A program made the position numbers and the translations under genes. The notes below the pieces were generated by a model. It was not told the origin of the DNA. It searched no databases and saw only the letters and a list, made by a program, of their open reading frames with translations. This document shows, piece after piece, positions 1 to 11,700 of a DNA stretch of 62,490 nt (positions are counted from its first letter, which is position 1; every line of letters begins with the position of its first letter). The DNA lies in the IMG/VR virus record IMGVR_UViG_3300036760_001531, positions 1 through 62,490 of that record. One strand, 5' to 3'. The DNA is from a virus.

Positions 1-198
1 TTACTTCCACTCCCCCCTCACCGGAATCCGCGCCCAGCCCCCATCCCTCTGAGGACTGATAAGCTCCCGCATGATCTTGTTCGCGGTCAGGGGCGAGAGG
101 GCCAGAGGTTTATAGCCCAGGTCCCCCACCGGGTGCTCCACCACCAACTCCTTCACCCCGTCCAACCGATGCCGAACCGCGATAACCGGACAGTCCAT
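1..198 (-). CDS. Small hypothetical protein at end of lysis operon
   Basis: 65-residue protein beginning MDCPVIAVRH. I chose the ATG at 198 over the in-frame upstream start at 252 because GGAGG lies 7 nt before it. Its stop codon is the first base triplet of the window. No signal peptide or membrane segment is visible. It is the last gene of the minus-strand lysis/late operon, 13 nt beyond the 32-residue membrane protein. I do not recognise a family, and a lysis role would be inference from position only. Confidence 0.65.
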   Translation of the reverse strand: MDCPVIAVRHRLDGVKELVVEHPVGDLGYKPLALSPLTANKIMRELISPQRDGGWARIPVRGEWK

Positions 199-211
199 GA
201 TAGGTCCTCCA

Positions 212-310
212 TTAACGTAGCACCTTCCGCAGTCTTTCAATGGGCCATACAATCAGATACCAGAACAAAAGTATTGCCTTTAGCCACCAGGGGACATCAC
301 GAAATGTCAT
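212..310 (-). CDS. 32-residue single-span membrane protein
   Basis: Short ORF beginning MTFRDVPWWLK, preceded by a strong TAGGAGG ribosome site. Residues about 12-24 form one hydrophobic segment rich in Leu, Ile, Phe and Trp, followed by a basic tail ending RLRKVLR, so the predicted topology is N-out/C-in or an amphipathic membrane peptide. It lies just downstream of the outer spanin. It could be an accessory holin or lysis modulator, which is inference from position and size. Confidence 0.6.
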   Translation of the reverse strand: MTFRDVPWWLKAILLFWYLIVWPIERLRKVLR

Positions 311-322
311 GGTTTGGGCCTC

Positions 323-580
323 CTACTTCCAGGTGTCCCTTACATTGTGGACGTGGCCGAAGAAGCCCCCCAGGTCCTCCGTGTCTCCCCGATTCATCCA
401 GAAACCCTCTTCCCCGGTCTGGTCGTTTTTGTCAGGGACGAAGCTCTCCAAATTCGGGGGCGCTTGGAGGGGCGGCCGCACAAACTCAATGCTTTTGGCG
501 CACCCCGCCGGTGCGAATGAAGTCAGCAAGATCATCATCAGACATTTGGTGAACCTGGTCTTTAACCTTTTGGTCTTCAC
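323..580 (-). CDS. Outer-membrane spanin lipoprotein (Rz1-like)
   Basis: 85 residues, GTG start with GGAGGTGG 3-4 nt upstream. A basic N-terminus and hydrophobic stretch (about residues 14-26) end in a lipobox-like PAGC, so mature Cys is about residue 27. The mature part is Pro-rich near its start, as in Rz1 proteins. It starts inside the inner-spanin gene in a different frame and runs past it, which is the classical overlapping Rz/Rz1 layout. Such lipoproteins join the inner spanin across the periplasm and fuse the two membranes at the last step of lysis. This supports a Gram-negative host. Confidence 0.8.
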   Translation of the reverse strand: MKTKRLKTRFTKCLMMILLTSFAPAGCAKSIEFVRPPLQAPPNLESFVPDKNDQTGEEGFWMNRGDTEDLGGFFGHVHNVRDTWK

Positions 581-749
581 GTTCCACCTCCAGAGTCTTT
601 TCTGCGGTTTCGGCTTTCACCTCAGCCTTATGGTTGATGCAGCTTTTGATTTGACACCCGGCATACAGCATCCCGGAAAGAAGGGCGGTGCCAACTGCTA
701 TTCCTATACTCCTGCCAATGGCCGTTTTGAGCAACCACGCGAAGATCAT
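486..749 (-). CDS. Inner-membrane spanin (Rz-like)
   Basis: 87 residues. A hydrophobic N-terminal segment (about residues 12-32) is followed by a charged, predicted helical periplasmic part (AEVKAETAEKTLEVERED). That is the signal-anchor plus coiled-coil plan of i-spanins. Its start ATGA overlaps the stop of the upstream membrane protein, and its last 95 nt overlap the outer-spanin gene in another frame. Function assigned by architecture and by the overlapping lipoprotein, not by sequence similarity that I can check. Confidence 0.8.
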   Translation of the reverse strand: MIFAWLLKTAIGRSIGIAVGTALLSGMLYAGCQIKSCINHKAEVKAETAEKTLEVEREDQKVKDQVHQMSDDDLADFIRTGGVRQKH

Positions 750-1048
750 CCTACCGGCCCTCCTTCTCCCGGTTTAACGGGAATTTCTGGGGGTTTACCT
801 GTATCCGGGGGAGGGGGAGACGGTCCCCCGGCGACTTTGTTGAGCAAGGTTAGCCCGGCCCCTCCCAAGGCCGCTAAGATAAAAACATGCGTGATGCTGG
901 TCAGGTTCGGTGGAAGATCCCGACGGAACACAAGGGCATAGACCCCATAGACCACTACGGCCACCAGGAAGGCAAGGGTGGCCAAAACCGCCTTGGTGTC
1001 GATCTCTGAGTTGTCACCGGAGAAAAATTTGCGAAGCCAGGTCATCAC
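746..1048 (-). CDS. Putative holin, two membrane spans
   Basis: 100 residues with two hydrophobic segments (about 20-41 and 52-69) separated by a short polar loop, and a Pro-rich hydrophilic tail (PSPPPPDTGKPPEIP). It is flanked by the endolysin upstream (ATGA overlap) and the inner spanin downstream (ATGA overlap), the usual place for a holin. Size and topology fit a class II-type holin. It could instead be an antiholin, since other small membrane proteins are encoded nearby. Confidence 0.65.
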   Translation of the reverse strand: MMTWLRKFFSGDNSEIDTKAVLATLAFLVAVVVYGVYALVFRRDLPPNLTSITHVFILAALGGAGLTLLNKVAGGPSPPPPDTGKPPEIPVKPGEGGPVG

Positions 1049-1770
1049 GCCGCCTCTAAATATTTCTCCGCCAGGGCCGCAATCTCATCCGCCTTGTCTA
1101 GGGCATTGATACAACGCCTGGCATTGTGGAAATTGGTTTCTTCGTCATTGATATAGTCGGTGATCTTCTTCCCGGTGAAGGTTCCGGTCTTGAAACCATC
1201 CACCAAGATGAACAGGGCGATTTTGGGATCCATGGCCTTATCAGGATCGGCCACCAGGTCGATACCCAGCTTTTGAGAATACTTGCGGTAATTGGCCTCC
1301 CAAGTAAGCTGCACGAAGCCCCGGCCGTAATAAGGGTAGTACCGGGAGAGATTGCGCCGGCGCCACTCCTCATCCTTCCAGTATGCCTCCCGTACCGGCT
1401 GGAAGGTGCGCCCTGTTTCCCACTCGGTGGTCGCCAGAACGTAGGCGATTTGGGTCAGGAGGCCGATGCCCTGCCTGATGCACTCTGCTTTGATAGCTGC
1501 GATGGTCCCCTCCCGGGTGGAGAAATCGACCGATCCATCGACCGGCCTATCGACCGATTCATCGACCGAGCTAACCTCCTCCAGGGCCTCTTCCAGATAT
1601 TGCCGGGCCACCCAACCGATGCTGTTGTCCTCCAGGAGGATAGGGAGCCAACCGGCGGTGTCGGGGGAGATGACTATATCTCCATCTGCCAGGACTCCGA
1701 CGCTCTCATATTCGGCGCCCGGCCCGGAGCGGATATAGAGTCCCTTGGTCGCTGTTACCCTGAAGTTCAT
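1045..1770 (-). CDS. Endolysin: SH3-like domain plus GH19-type muramidase/chitinase fold
   Basis: 241 residues. Residues 1-60 look like a bacterial SH3 wall-binding domain (GLYIRSGPGAEYESVGVL). A short linker with repeated SVDESVDRPVDG follows. Residues about 85-240 resemble GH19 lysozyme-like endolysins: an acidic TTEWETGRTF segment with the candidate catalytic Glu, and the hallmark YYGRGFVQLTW-NY. It would cut peptidoglycan during lysis. No signal peptide, so it would need a holin; a holin candidate follows directly with overlapping codons. Ribosome site GGGAGGTGGGAG before the ATG. Confidence 0.85.
   Translation of the reverse strand: MNFRVTATKGLYIRSGPGAEYESVGVLADGDIVISPDTAGWLPILLEDNSIGWVARQYLEEALEEVSSVDESVDRPVDGSVDFSTREGTIAAIKAECIRQGIGLLTQIAYVLATTEWETGRTFQPVREAYWKDEEWRRRNLSRYYPYYGRGFVQLTWEANYRKYSQKLGIDLVADPDKAMDPKIALFILVDGFKTGTFTGKKITDYINDEETNFHNARRCINALDKADEIAALAEKYLEAA
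1525..1572. repeat. Four tandem 12-bp repeats in the endolysin linker
   Basis: The unit ATCGACCGRNNC begins at 1525, 1537, 1549 and 1561 and encodes the D-x-S/P-V linker between the SH3 and catalytic domains of the endolysin. In-frame 12-bp units allow linker length to change without a frameshift. Confidence 0.75.
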
Positions 1771-1818
1771 CTCCCACCTCCCGAATCCCTTTTGTGGCGA
1801 TTTAGGGCCAGCATCCCA

Positions 1819-2015
1819 CTATCCGATCATCCATTCCCACCAAGTCCCTTTGATAGGGAGCTTAAAGAGTTCTTTCCTGATGCAATACCGCAACAATCGG
1901 TAACGCCGCCTGTCTGTGAGTTGATGCCACTGCGGGTCTTGCACGGCCTTCCGCAAGCCCCGACTGACGCACCCCCACAAAGCTACGATCTGCCATGAAC
2001 GAAAATACTTCCCAT
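1819..2015 (-). pseudogene. Small basic protein gene, apparent one-base frameshift near start
   Basis: A good ribosome site (AAGGAGG) precedes an ATG at 2015, but that frame stops after 10 codons. The adjacent frame is open from the same point and reads GKYFRSWQIVALWG...GTWWEWMIG, a plausible Trp/Arg-rich small protein of about 64 residues, but has no ATG. Adding one G to the GGG run after the ATG would join the two perfectly. Either one base was lost (in the phage or in sequencing), or translation begins at an internal TTG. It lies between the coiled-coil membrane protein and the endolysin. Confidence 0.5.
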
Positions 2016-2028
2016 GATTAGGCCCTCC

Positions 2029-2310
2029 TTATTTTTTCACGAGATAACTAATCAGTAACGCACCCAGACCGGAACCCAAGAAAGCGGCTAAAGCCATAAT
2101 CCCACGACCAAACCACACGGTTTGTCTTAATTGATTAATCGCGGTCCATTGGTCATCATCATCTTTTTCTATACGCTCGTCGGCTCTTTCCAGTGCCCCA
2201 AGACGAGCTTCGTGGCTACCACAGGCGCGGTCCCGTTGAATCTGCTTTATTTCCCGCAGGTCCTTGGCAACCTCCGGGTGTCCAAGGCAAAAGGCATCAA
2301 CTTTGGGCAC
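2029..2310 (-). CDS. Coiled-coil plus C-terminal membrane anchor protein (XhlA-like plan)
   Basis: 93 residues. I chose the GTG at 2310 (start of VPKVDAFCLG) because the longer frame upstream is Arg-rich shadow of the preceding gene, and a GGGGGG stretch lies before this GTG. Residues about 15-60 are charged and helical; residues about 72-90 form one hydrophobic span ending SYLVKK. This plan matches XhlA-like phage membrane proteins that help lysis, but the assignment is by architecture. It overlaps the preceding 46-residue gene by 14 nt. Confidence 0.65.
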   Translation of the reverse strand: MPKVDAFCLGHPEVAKDLREIKQIQRDRACGSHEARLGALERADERIEKDDDDQWTAINQLRQTVWFGRGIMALAAFLGSGLGALLISYLVKK

Positions 2311-2437
2311 TTGATTTACCCCCCTTCTTGTTCTTTTTCTGCTGCTTAGCCTTGGACTTCTGGCGCCGGCCCGGTTTGCCCTTGGCCGGATAGTTGTCAG
2401 TTGGGACCGTCTTACCCTGTCCCATAGCCTTACCCAT
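2297..2437 (-). CDS. 46-residue highly basic protein
   Basis: Begins MGKAMGQGKTVPTDNY and is very Lys/Arg/Gln-rich from residue 18 on. It starts within the last codons of the upstream gene (ATGGGTAA overlap) with a GGGGCGGG ribosome site, and its end overlaps the next gene start. Such coupling supports translation. The composition suggests nucleic-acid binding or a packaged minor protein; no family recognised. Confidence 0.6.
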   Translation of the reverse strand: MGKAMGQGKTVPTDNYPAKGKPGRRQKSKAKQQKKNKKGGKSSAQS

Positions 2438-2792
2438 CCCGCCCCTTCAAGTAAACCACCGCGGTCACGGTGTAGCCGCTCACCCCCGGGTCGCCGGAGA
2501 TGGTGCATTTCAGGGTGTTTCTGCCGCTCAGGATGCGGCGGATGGTGACCCCGAACTCAAAGTCATAGTTAGCGTTATGGGCTTTGGCCGTGCCGTCAAA
2601 CATCTGGAAGCCGTCTTCGTCCTCCAGGGTGAGTTGCGCCGTTCTGGAATTGGTGTTGGAACTATTGCGCTGGTGAATCCACAGCAGTTCTCCCTCCAGG
2701 GCCAGGACCAAACTCTGAATCAAACCGGCCCCGGTCGCGCCGTTGGCGAACGTGAAGATAACCTTTTTCCTAAGATAGCGTTCTGGTTTCAT
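2430..2792 (-). CDS. Hypothetical small beta-rich virion protein
   Basis: 120 residues beginning MKPERYLRKK, rich in predicted beta strands, with no signal peptide, membrane span or catalytic motif seen. It overlaps the end of the giant gene by 4 nt (ATGA) and so is probably co-translated with it. By size and position it could be a small virion or adhesin-related protein, but I do not recognise it. Confidence 0.7.
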   Translation of the reverse strand: MKPERYLRKKVIFTFANGATGAGLIQSLVLALEGELLWIHQRNSSNTNSRTAQLTLEDEDGFQMFDGTAKAHNANYDFEFGVTIRRILSGRNTLKCTISGDPGVSGYTVTAVVYLKGRDG

Positions 2793-5700
2793 GGACCCAC
2801 CTCCCTCCTTTCTTCTTCCGGCTTTAGACGATAGCCGGTCATAAGTCCAGGGTTGCTTTTGCGGAAGCCCATCACCTGTTGCCAGGCGGCCCGTTCCGCC
2901 CGCGTCGGCTTGTCCACCAGGTTCGAGAACCGATAGGGCTTCATCACATCTTCCGGCTTCTTGAGAATAGGCTGGTAATCCTCCCGGGCCTGGCGGATGG
3001 CCTTAATCAGATACCGTTGGCGTTGAGCTTCGTCCATCCGCAGGAGCCGGGGGAGGTCTTTCTGGATGGAATCGCAGGCATCGCCCACAGACTCCGTCAC
3101 GAACTTATAATACCCGTCCAGGTCCAGGGACTTGCGGGTGCCCGCCTCCGTCTTAAACCGGGAAGGCATCTTGAGGGCCTGGGCCACTTCCGGGTCCATC
3201 AAGGCTTGTCCCACCTTGGCCAGTTGCACGATCTTTTCATCCAGGACGTCCAGCTTGCCCCTTTTTTGTTCCGAAGTCAGGGTCTTGGAGAGGTAGATGG
3301 AGTTTCTTTCTTTTTTGATCTTCCCCATCTCATCCACCTGTTTACGAGCGACCCGGGCGAACATGGCCTCGGGGTTGTCGGCCAGGAACTCATCAAGTTT
3401 GTCCATGCTCCCGGAGTTCCACAAGAGCTTCCAGCCTTGGTCTGCCTGAATGGACTTCTGGTAAGCCTCAAAGAAGTCGTTCACCGTCTTGGCCCGGTAG
3501 CCGGTGGGCGGCTTGGTGAAGAAAGCCCTCACTCCCCAGAAATATTCGATGGTGTCCTTGGTGGGTTGGGGAATATCTTCCAGGGCCCCGGTTTTCCGCA
3601 AGAGCACGTCGATGCCTGGGAAGAAATAGTTGGCCCCCAGCCCGCCGGTCATGGAGCGGACGAAATGCTCCACCTTCACCGGGCTCAGTTCCATCATGGC
3701 GGGCGTATGGCGGCTAATGGCCTTGGCCAGTTCCGAAGTCCAGGGTTTGGCCCTCAGTTCTGCAGGGAGGTTCTGTAAGCTCGCATCCTCGATAGGTCGC
3801 CCCGTAAACCAGTTATAGTTGGCGCCACCTTCCACGATGGGACGCACGATGGCGGGGATGAATTCAGGGGTTAACGTCTGCCAAGCCGCCCCCAGAGCCG
3901 CTTTTACCCCGTTGATATTCTTATCAACTGCCCAATCCAGCATCCGCTCCGGTATAGACCCGAAGAGAATCCCAGCCTCGAAGGGCTTGGGGAGGCGGAC
4001 CATGGGGCTGTTTTTCCCGCCCAGGGGGATGTGCCAAAAATAATTCTTCTCCCAATCCTCCAGTTCCTTGTAGCGGTCGTCCTGGTGGGCCAGGGTCCAT
4101 AAAAGGATGGAGGCTGTGGTGAGCAGGGACATCCGGCGCATCACCGCCCACTTGTTGGGACCGGAAAGCTCGGTGATTAATTTGTCTGCCCCCTGGATGG
4201 AAGCGTTCCAGAAGGGGATGATCATGTTGAGGTAACGAATTACCGGATGACCTCCGTGTCGAGCAAAATCCAAGGTGGTGCGTCGGGCTTCGTGAATCGC
4301 TTCGGCGTGGCTCAAGCCCTTTTCACGGGCCTGCTTGTAGATACTGAAGCGGGTCATATTCTCCAAGTAGGCAGAGGCATGGCGCAGGGCCGCAAGCGGG
4401 TGTGCGTGGTAAACCATGCCCTTTTTCTTCCCCATGATGGTCTCGCTGGTGATCTGTTCCGGATCCACCATAGACTGAGCCAACGTCGCCAGAGGACCAC
4501 CGCCGGCCTCCCACTCCCGGCGATACCTCAAGGTGTCTTCATCCTTGGCCACCAAACCGTAAGCGTCCCTGAACCACTTGAGGGGGTTGAATCCGAAGCG
4601 GCTGAAAAGATAGGCCTGAATGATGTCTCGGGCAGGGTTTCGAGCCAGGGCGAATTCCGGGGTCATTATCGCGCCAGCCCGCAACAGGTCAGCCGGCGCC
4701 TTGGCCACCTTCAGCAGAATCCCGATCTCAGACGGCATCATGCTCTGGGTCGCCTGGAAAATGTCCGGGGGCACCTTGAGCCACAACTGCTTGCCGTCCC
4801 GGTAGTACGGAATGGTCCCAGGTTCCGGGGGGAGGGGGGACCGGGCCCAGACCCGATTCATCGCCTCCAACATCCCGGCCTGGTGAGAAAGTTTGAAGGT
4901 CAGGAGGGGCCTCAGCTTGTCGTTTTGCCGCAGATAACCCTCAAACTTCGCCAGGGCGTTGGGAGCCAGGCGCTCCACCGACCTCTTGTCGATGATGTAG
5001 CGGCTCACAAACTCCGCCACCTGTTCCTCTTTTTTGCGGATATACCGCTTATAGGAACTGGAAGGGTTGTCGGCCCGTTGGTCGGCAATGCGGCGCAGTT
5101 CCCGCTTCATCTCCGGGGTGCCTTGCTCGATGAGCAGCTTCACCAGGCCGTAAGCGTCGTCGATCCCATGGCCCACCTCATGCGCCAGGGTCGCCTCGAA
5201 GGTGGCAAACCTCACCTGGATCTCTTTCGCCACCTCCGAAGTTATTCCGCCAGACTGAACCTCCTGGCTGAGCCATTTCTTGAACTGTCCCAGGCGCCGG
5301 CTGCGCATCGTGCCCATGACCTTAACGTCGATACCCAGGGCCTTGGCGAGCTTGACCAGTTGGGGTCGCAGCACCGCATCAATCTCCTGCTTCTGGGCAA
5401 AATCAACCGGCAGGTACTTGGCCGGCACCTCTTTGATGTCGGGATCCCCGTACTCGCCCAGCACCGCGATGTTCTGCACCACATAATTCCGGGCGAAGGC
5501 GTAGTTGGCCTTGTAAGCCAGTTCAATCCACATCTGCAACGGATCCAGGATGGCCCTCTCGGAACCCTTGATTTTCTGGATCACCCGGCCCTTGACTCCT
5601 AGGGCCGCGGCGTTGGCGTTGATGTAGTCGTCGATGTCCTCCATCAGACGCTTGAAGGGGATGTAGAATTCATTTTTGGCTTTGATCTCATCATAACGGG

Positions 5701-8700
5701 CCTGGTCGATGAACCCCACCTGCAGGAGAGGTTGCAAGATGGTCTGGTCGCCCCATTCCCGGACGCTCCGGGCCGCATCTTCCAAAGTTTTGAAGTCATC
5801 CCCATAGATGGACTTGAGGGCGTCCAGGGCCGCCCGGCTATCTTCCGGTCGGGTGCCCTTGATCTCCCCCGGGGCCCGGGAGCCGGTTTCTCCAGCCAGT
5901 TCCAGATCCCGTTGGGCCACCATCAGGCGGTTGAAGAGGTCGTGCATCACCTTGGGGACTTCTTCCCCCCGCTTGGCCGCCAGCTTCTTGATGGGCTCCA
6001 GGCGCTTATCCAGGCTGGCCCCCACGTCCTCGATCTCGCCGGTAAAGACCATCCGGCCGTTTTCGTCCGGCTCCATGACGTTCTGATAGACGTGGTCTCC
6101 GGATAGGGCCTGCCGGACCCGCCCCTCCTGGCCTCTCATGTAAGACAAGGCGTTGGTGACGCTCTGGCCTGGGCCCACAATGATCCCCGCCTTCTTGAGT
6201 TTTTCTTCGGCCCGTTCCATGGGAGCGTAACGGTCCACCACCTCGGTATAGAATTTCTCCAAGAACCCCTTGGTGCCTTCCCCGGTCTTGACCGCCTTGA
6301 TTTTCTCCCAGATGGTGCGTTTCCCCTCCGGGGCCAACATCTTCCGGTCGTAGTCGGTCAAGACATTTTCGGCCTCGGCGGGGCTATAAGACGCCTGAGG
6401 TTCCCACATCGCCCGGGCCTCTTTCCCGGCCTGGCGCCCTGACAACTGCCACAAGAATTCAGCCGATCCCCGGAGGTTTTCCCCACGTGCATTGATAACG
6501 TCCAACACCATCGAAGTCAGATTGATGTTATCCTGCGCCCCTGTTTCGATCTCCTGGGAGAGCATCTTGTTGACCACAGCCATGTCTTCGGTGACGATCA
6601 CCGTGCGATTAGCGTTAAAAGCCTTCATTTCTTGCTTGAGGCTCTGCTTTACTTGCTTTACCGGTTTATCCAAAATGGTCTTATTATGGACGCTCCACCC
6701 GTTGACCTCGTTGGCCGAAGTCAAATGGATCAGGACCACCTTGTTTGGGTCATATTTTATGGTGCTAATAAAAGCTGCCAGGTCACTTGCATTTTTTATT
6801 ATCATCCCCTTGGCATGGGCCTGTCGAAGCTCCGGCGACACCTTATAATTACCGTAATTAATGTGGCGCCCCTGGCCGGGATACTCATAGAGATAGCTGA
6901 ATTTTCCATGGTCGATGACTATGAACTCGCCCATGAGATTACCCAGGCCCTCGATTTCCTGACCCTCGCCAGTTTTCCCTACTACCCCGGTTGTCTCGCC
7001 TTGGGCTTCATTCAAAGACGTAAATCCATCTCGTAGCACCCTGGCCATGGAACGGTCGGCCAGGCTCATATCGGGGTTGCCGCTTGGGTGGTTGTGCAGG
7101 ATGTGAACTTTGTCGGCCCCCAGGCGTTTCGCGGTTTCTTGTAACCGGAAGAGGTGCTGAGCAATATTCTTCGGTCGCACGGAATTGATTTGACCGGAAG
7201 TGATGGCATTGTGGGCCACGATCTCCCCATTCTTTGTATAAATAGCGTGTAGAATCTCCATCTTGGGGTTACGAAAAACCTGGAAAAGCTCGGCTATTTG
7301 CTGGGCCTCTCTACCGGATTCGAGTTGGCGTCCAGACAGATCAATCCATCCCTGCTTAGAATACTCTTGAGCGATGCGGGAGCGATACCGGGCCAAAACC
7401 CCTGGCACTCCTGGGCTGGGTATTCCCTGGAGGTTTCGGTGGACTTTTTCGATCTGCCGGGCGGTTTCCTGGACGACCTGGTTTGCTGCTTTCTCGGAGC
7501 CATAGGCCAGTTTCACCTCTTCAGCGTGATGTTCGGCGGTCAGTTGGGTATAGGGGACGGTTTTTTCTGCAACCCCCGGGGCCCCGCCAAGGCTACTACC
7601 GAAAATATTGTCGGCGGTGGCCCGGTCAGTGGAGAAAACCACGCCGAGTTTGTAGAGGAGGCCAACAGCGGCCAAGGCATCTTCCCGACTTTGAATGTCG
7701 CCAACCATCCGGCCCCGGGACCGGTAAAATTCTCCGTTCCTGACGAGGGCCAAAAGCTCCTTGTTTAGAAAATATTTGCCCCCTTTGGCTTTCGAGGTTG
7801 GAACTTCCAGGCTATAACCCAAACCCATTTTCCGCATGATGACTTCATAAGAGGAATCAGACATCCACCCTTCACGCTTCAACAGGGTTTCCGCCTGCGA
7901 CTGGCTTAACATCACCCTTTGCAGTTCCGGGTGCTTGGACAAATCGAAATTGAGAGGCATCAGGAAGCCGGTAGCCAGTTTGCCGTCGTCCCGGGTGAAG
8001 AAAGTCATCTGGCCGGCGTCGATGGGGTTTCCCAGGAGGTTGCCAGTCACCAGGTAGCGGGTCTCGTAGGTCTGGTCAGGTAGTTTCTCGTCCCAGCTAG
8101 GGGATTGTGGAGAACCCTCCCCCCACCCATCCAAGGCTGACATTTTATATCTGGTGGTGCCCGTGCTTATCCCGGCCATGGAGGTCTTGAAAATCCGCAT
8201 GGTGGAGTCCACCGCCATGCTGATTTTGATGTTGCCGGGGGTGGCTGGGTTGCTCCCTGTGATTGGTTTATACTTGAGGTCGTAGATTACGCCGACCATG
8301 GCCTGCAACTCGTATTTGATCGCCGTACCGATTTGGTACTCATCCAGGTGGCGCAAGGTGTAGCTCAGAGCCCCCCTGGCCCCCTGCTCGAATCGGTTTA
8401 TCGTGTCCTGCGAGGTTCCCGCCCCCCTCATCAGGGCAATTTTTTCTGTGAGCCAAGGTTCAAAATCTTGCTGAATCTTCGTTTTTATCTCATCGGCCAG
8501 GTCTTGAGGCTGCCTGCCCTTGAGGTTGGCGTGCATCCGCTTTTCGATTTCCGCCATGGTCATGGGCTTTTTCTGGACCTTGGCTTCAACCGTCTCGAAA
8601 TAGGTAGGACTGGAAAGCTCACTCTTCCCCTGGGTGCTGCCAGCCACCAACACGGATTTACTCAGGGTCTTGGTCTGAAGATCCAGGTGTTCGCTCTCCA

Positions 8701-11700
8701 GGTTATACTCGCCAATCTGCTTCAGGTGCTCCACCAGGTCTTCATACTTGGCGTCGATGGCTGCCCACACTTCTTCCTGCACCGAGACCGGCTGCAAGGA
8801 GGTCCAGCCGGTGACCCGCTTGGTGAGCTTGCCGGTCTCCGCATATTGGGTAAGGATTTGGTGAATGCGGCCGTCTTTGTCGGCCTTGATAAAGTCATCA
8901 TCAATGACGTTATCCAGCACCCCACTTAAACGGTCATTCAGGCTGGGATCGTCGGCGAACATCTCGGCGATCACCTGGTCGCCGTATTGATTGATGATGT
9001 CATTCACATCCAAAGAGTAGGCGGACTCCCCCTTGGCGGAGACGTTGGCGAACAAAGAGGCCAATTTCTTTTGGAGGATGGCCAGGGGGCGCTTCTCCCC
9101 CGGGAGGGAGCTAATTTTGATCATGTAGCTGGGTAGGTTGACCTGTCCGGTGCGGTGAATACGCCCCAGGAGCTGCACCGCCTCGTTGATCTCGTTGCTC
9201 ATCTGGGTCAGAATCATATGCCGGGGGCGCTGGTCCTGGAATTTCTCGCCGGCATGAAGGGAGATCCCGGTGCTCCCGGAACTGTTGATGATGAGGGCGT
9301 CATACTCCCCAGAATTGAATTTGTTGACCGGGGTATTCTTGTCAGATTTCTCCTTGGTGCCACGCTTCCTGAGAATGTTACCTTCCTGCTCCCAATCCAG
9401 AACATGCTCACGGCCGGTAATCTCACCCACCTTGAACCCTTCCTTAATGAGGGCCTTGGCGATGTAGTCGATGGGCATGGCTGGCACGTCCGTCGTGGTG
9501 CCTTCAAGGAGATTTGTCAGGTTGCGCCACATGGTTTGGAGGTGGGGGGGCATATCTTCAGGTCTTACGATCACCTTCTCCGGCGGAGCCCCCCGGCCAT
9601 GGTCGATTCTATAAACCAAGACGCTATCCGCCGCCTTCCGTATCACCTGGGCGAAATTCATATTAAGCTCATCGCCCACCTTAATGGTGCCCGCCTCCAG
9701 CATATCCTTCACGAAGGCTTCCATGGTGTTGTAGCAGCCGATGGTCACCTTCTTGCCCTGCTTGAGGGCTGCCAAGGCCTCCTTGATGGTAGCATCCGTC
9801 CGCAGGCAGAAGAGAAGCTGGGAAATCTTGTTGTGCATCACCGAGGCAAAATTGGTGTTCGAGATCCCACCCCGAAAACCCGGCTCCACTTGCTCGCCTT
9901 CCTCTTGGAAATTATCGTTTAGGTCCGCTACCCATTCGCTAAAGGCTTTGGAAAACCGAAGAATTTCCCGCAACCCTTGGGTCAGATCATCCGACCGTTG
10001 CCGGTCCCGGGTAATATTCTCCGTGTCCACCTCCACCGGGATGTCGATGCCGGAGAAGGAAAGCTCGTTGCGGATCATCTGGCCGCTTTGGGCCCATTGG
10101 TGGGCGATCCATTCTTGGAGGGGGACCCCGCCCATCACCAAGTTAGCAATGACGGTGTCGATGTCCACGTTGAGGTTGCCCAACTCGGTGCGATGGTACA
10201 GGGCCATGGTGTCGGGCCGTTTGGCGTAGGTGGCCGAAGAATAGATCACCCCCCGCGCTTGGTCCGTCATGTGGGCCCGGAGAAAAGCCCCGGTCTGGCT
10301 TTTGTCTCCGGCCCCCTTGTGGGACTCGTCCAGGATCAAGATGGACTGAGGCGCCAAAGCCCTTAACAGTTCCATCTTGCCGGTCATGGTCCGGCTATTC
10401 ATCTGATAATAGGTGGTAAAAACGGCATCATGGCCAGCCGGCAAACGGCGATTCCTAACCGCCTCTCTGATGGCGTTAAGGTCCAGATTCCGGAGCACAT
10501 TACCGGAATTGTCCACGATGCGGGCCCGATCCGGGTTGCTGGCCACGATGAGAGGATTGAGGTCTGCCTTAATGTCCTTCATATCCCGGTACATGGCCGA
10601 AAACAGGCCGTCGTTTTCCGTCAAGAAGATAGGGGTCAAGCCCTGGTTCTTGGCGTAACGCATGATGGCCGCTACCATGCGGCCCTTGCCCACGCCCGTC
10701 TGATGGCCGATCACGAAGCCGCCGGTGCCCCGTTCGATGGCGTCGATAGCCAAAGCCACGCCCTCGACCTGTTCGGCCCCCAAGACCCCGAACATTTCGC
10801 CCTTGGTTTTGTAACCCAGGCGGCTCCGCACAAACTCGTCCAGGTCGCCAACCTCTTCCTGTAATTTTTCCAGGTAATTGCCGACGGCTTCGGCCATGTA
10901 CCGGGGGGCCACGGTGTTCATGGCCTGTCCCTTGGAAGTGGGCTTGTAAGGCACCTGGAGGCTGGTTTCTTCGGCTAGTTTGGATTCAGGGATCGGGGCC
11001 TTTTCTTCTTTGGCCGCAGGCGGTCCTTCCAGGATGTTTTTCACGTCCGCGGGGTTGACGGTGATCGCCCCTTCTGACCACTGGACGGTGAGCACCATCT
11101 TGTCGCCCCAACCGCGCACCTTGGTGATCTGGCCGGTGGCGCCGTCGTTGGTTTCAACCCATTGGTTCTTCTGGAAAACCTTGAGGCCCTGGCGGTCCTC
11201 ATCGGAGAGCTTGACTTCTTTACCGCTCTCGTCAACGACGCCCTGGATTTGGGAGATGGGGATTCGGCGCACGTTGCCGTCGGCATCCACAACTTCGACG
11301 GTCTGTTCGCCGTAGGGGGCTTGTCCTTGTTTGTAGGGGGCCTGCTCTTCCTTGATAGTGACGGTGGTCCCGTCAGGAAGAGTGATCTGAGTGCCGGAAC
11401 CTATAGACTTAGGAGGAACTCGTCCAGATTGAGGTCTTTCTGTTCCTCCTGTAGCTCTTGTTGCGGGCTGAGATGATCTTCCCCCGGGTTCTGGGGATAG
11501 TGGTTTAACAGGTCCAGCTTGTTCTCCGGGCTCGGGTTGCGGAGATACTCCAGGATGTGCTCCAGCGACACCTCCGGCGCCTGCCTGATCATGTCTATCA
11601 ACTCGTCCTGGTTCTCGTCCCCCGGGAGATACTGGTCCGCAACGTGGGGCCCCAGGCTGTCCAAGGCCCGGCACACTTCCTCGTCCCCCTCCCGGTTCGC

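Noticed and set aside
1126-1998. 290-residue plus-strand ORF across the endolysin gene
   Set aside because: It is antisense to the SH3-GH19 endolysin, Pro/Leu/Arg-rich with no ribosome site and no fold-like composition; a shadow of high-G+C coding.
4247-5602. 451-residue plus-strand ORF opposite the giant gene
   Set aside because: Long antisense frame with shadow-type composition and no ribosome site; the minus frame has clear domain motifs here.
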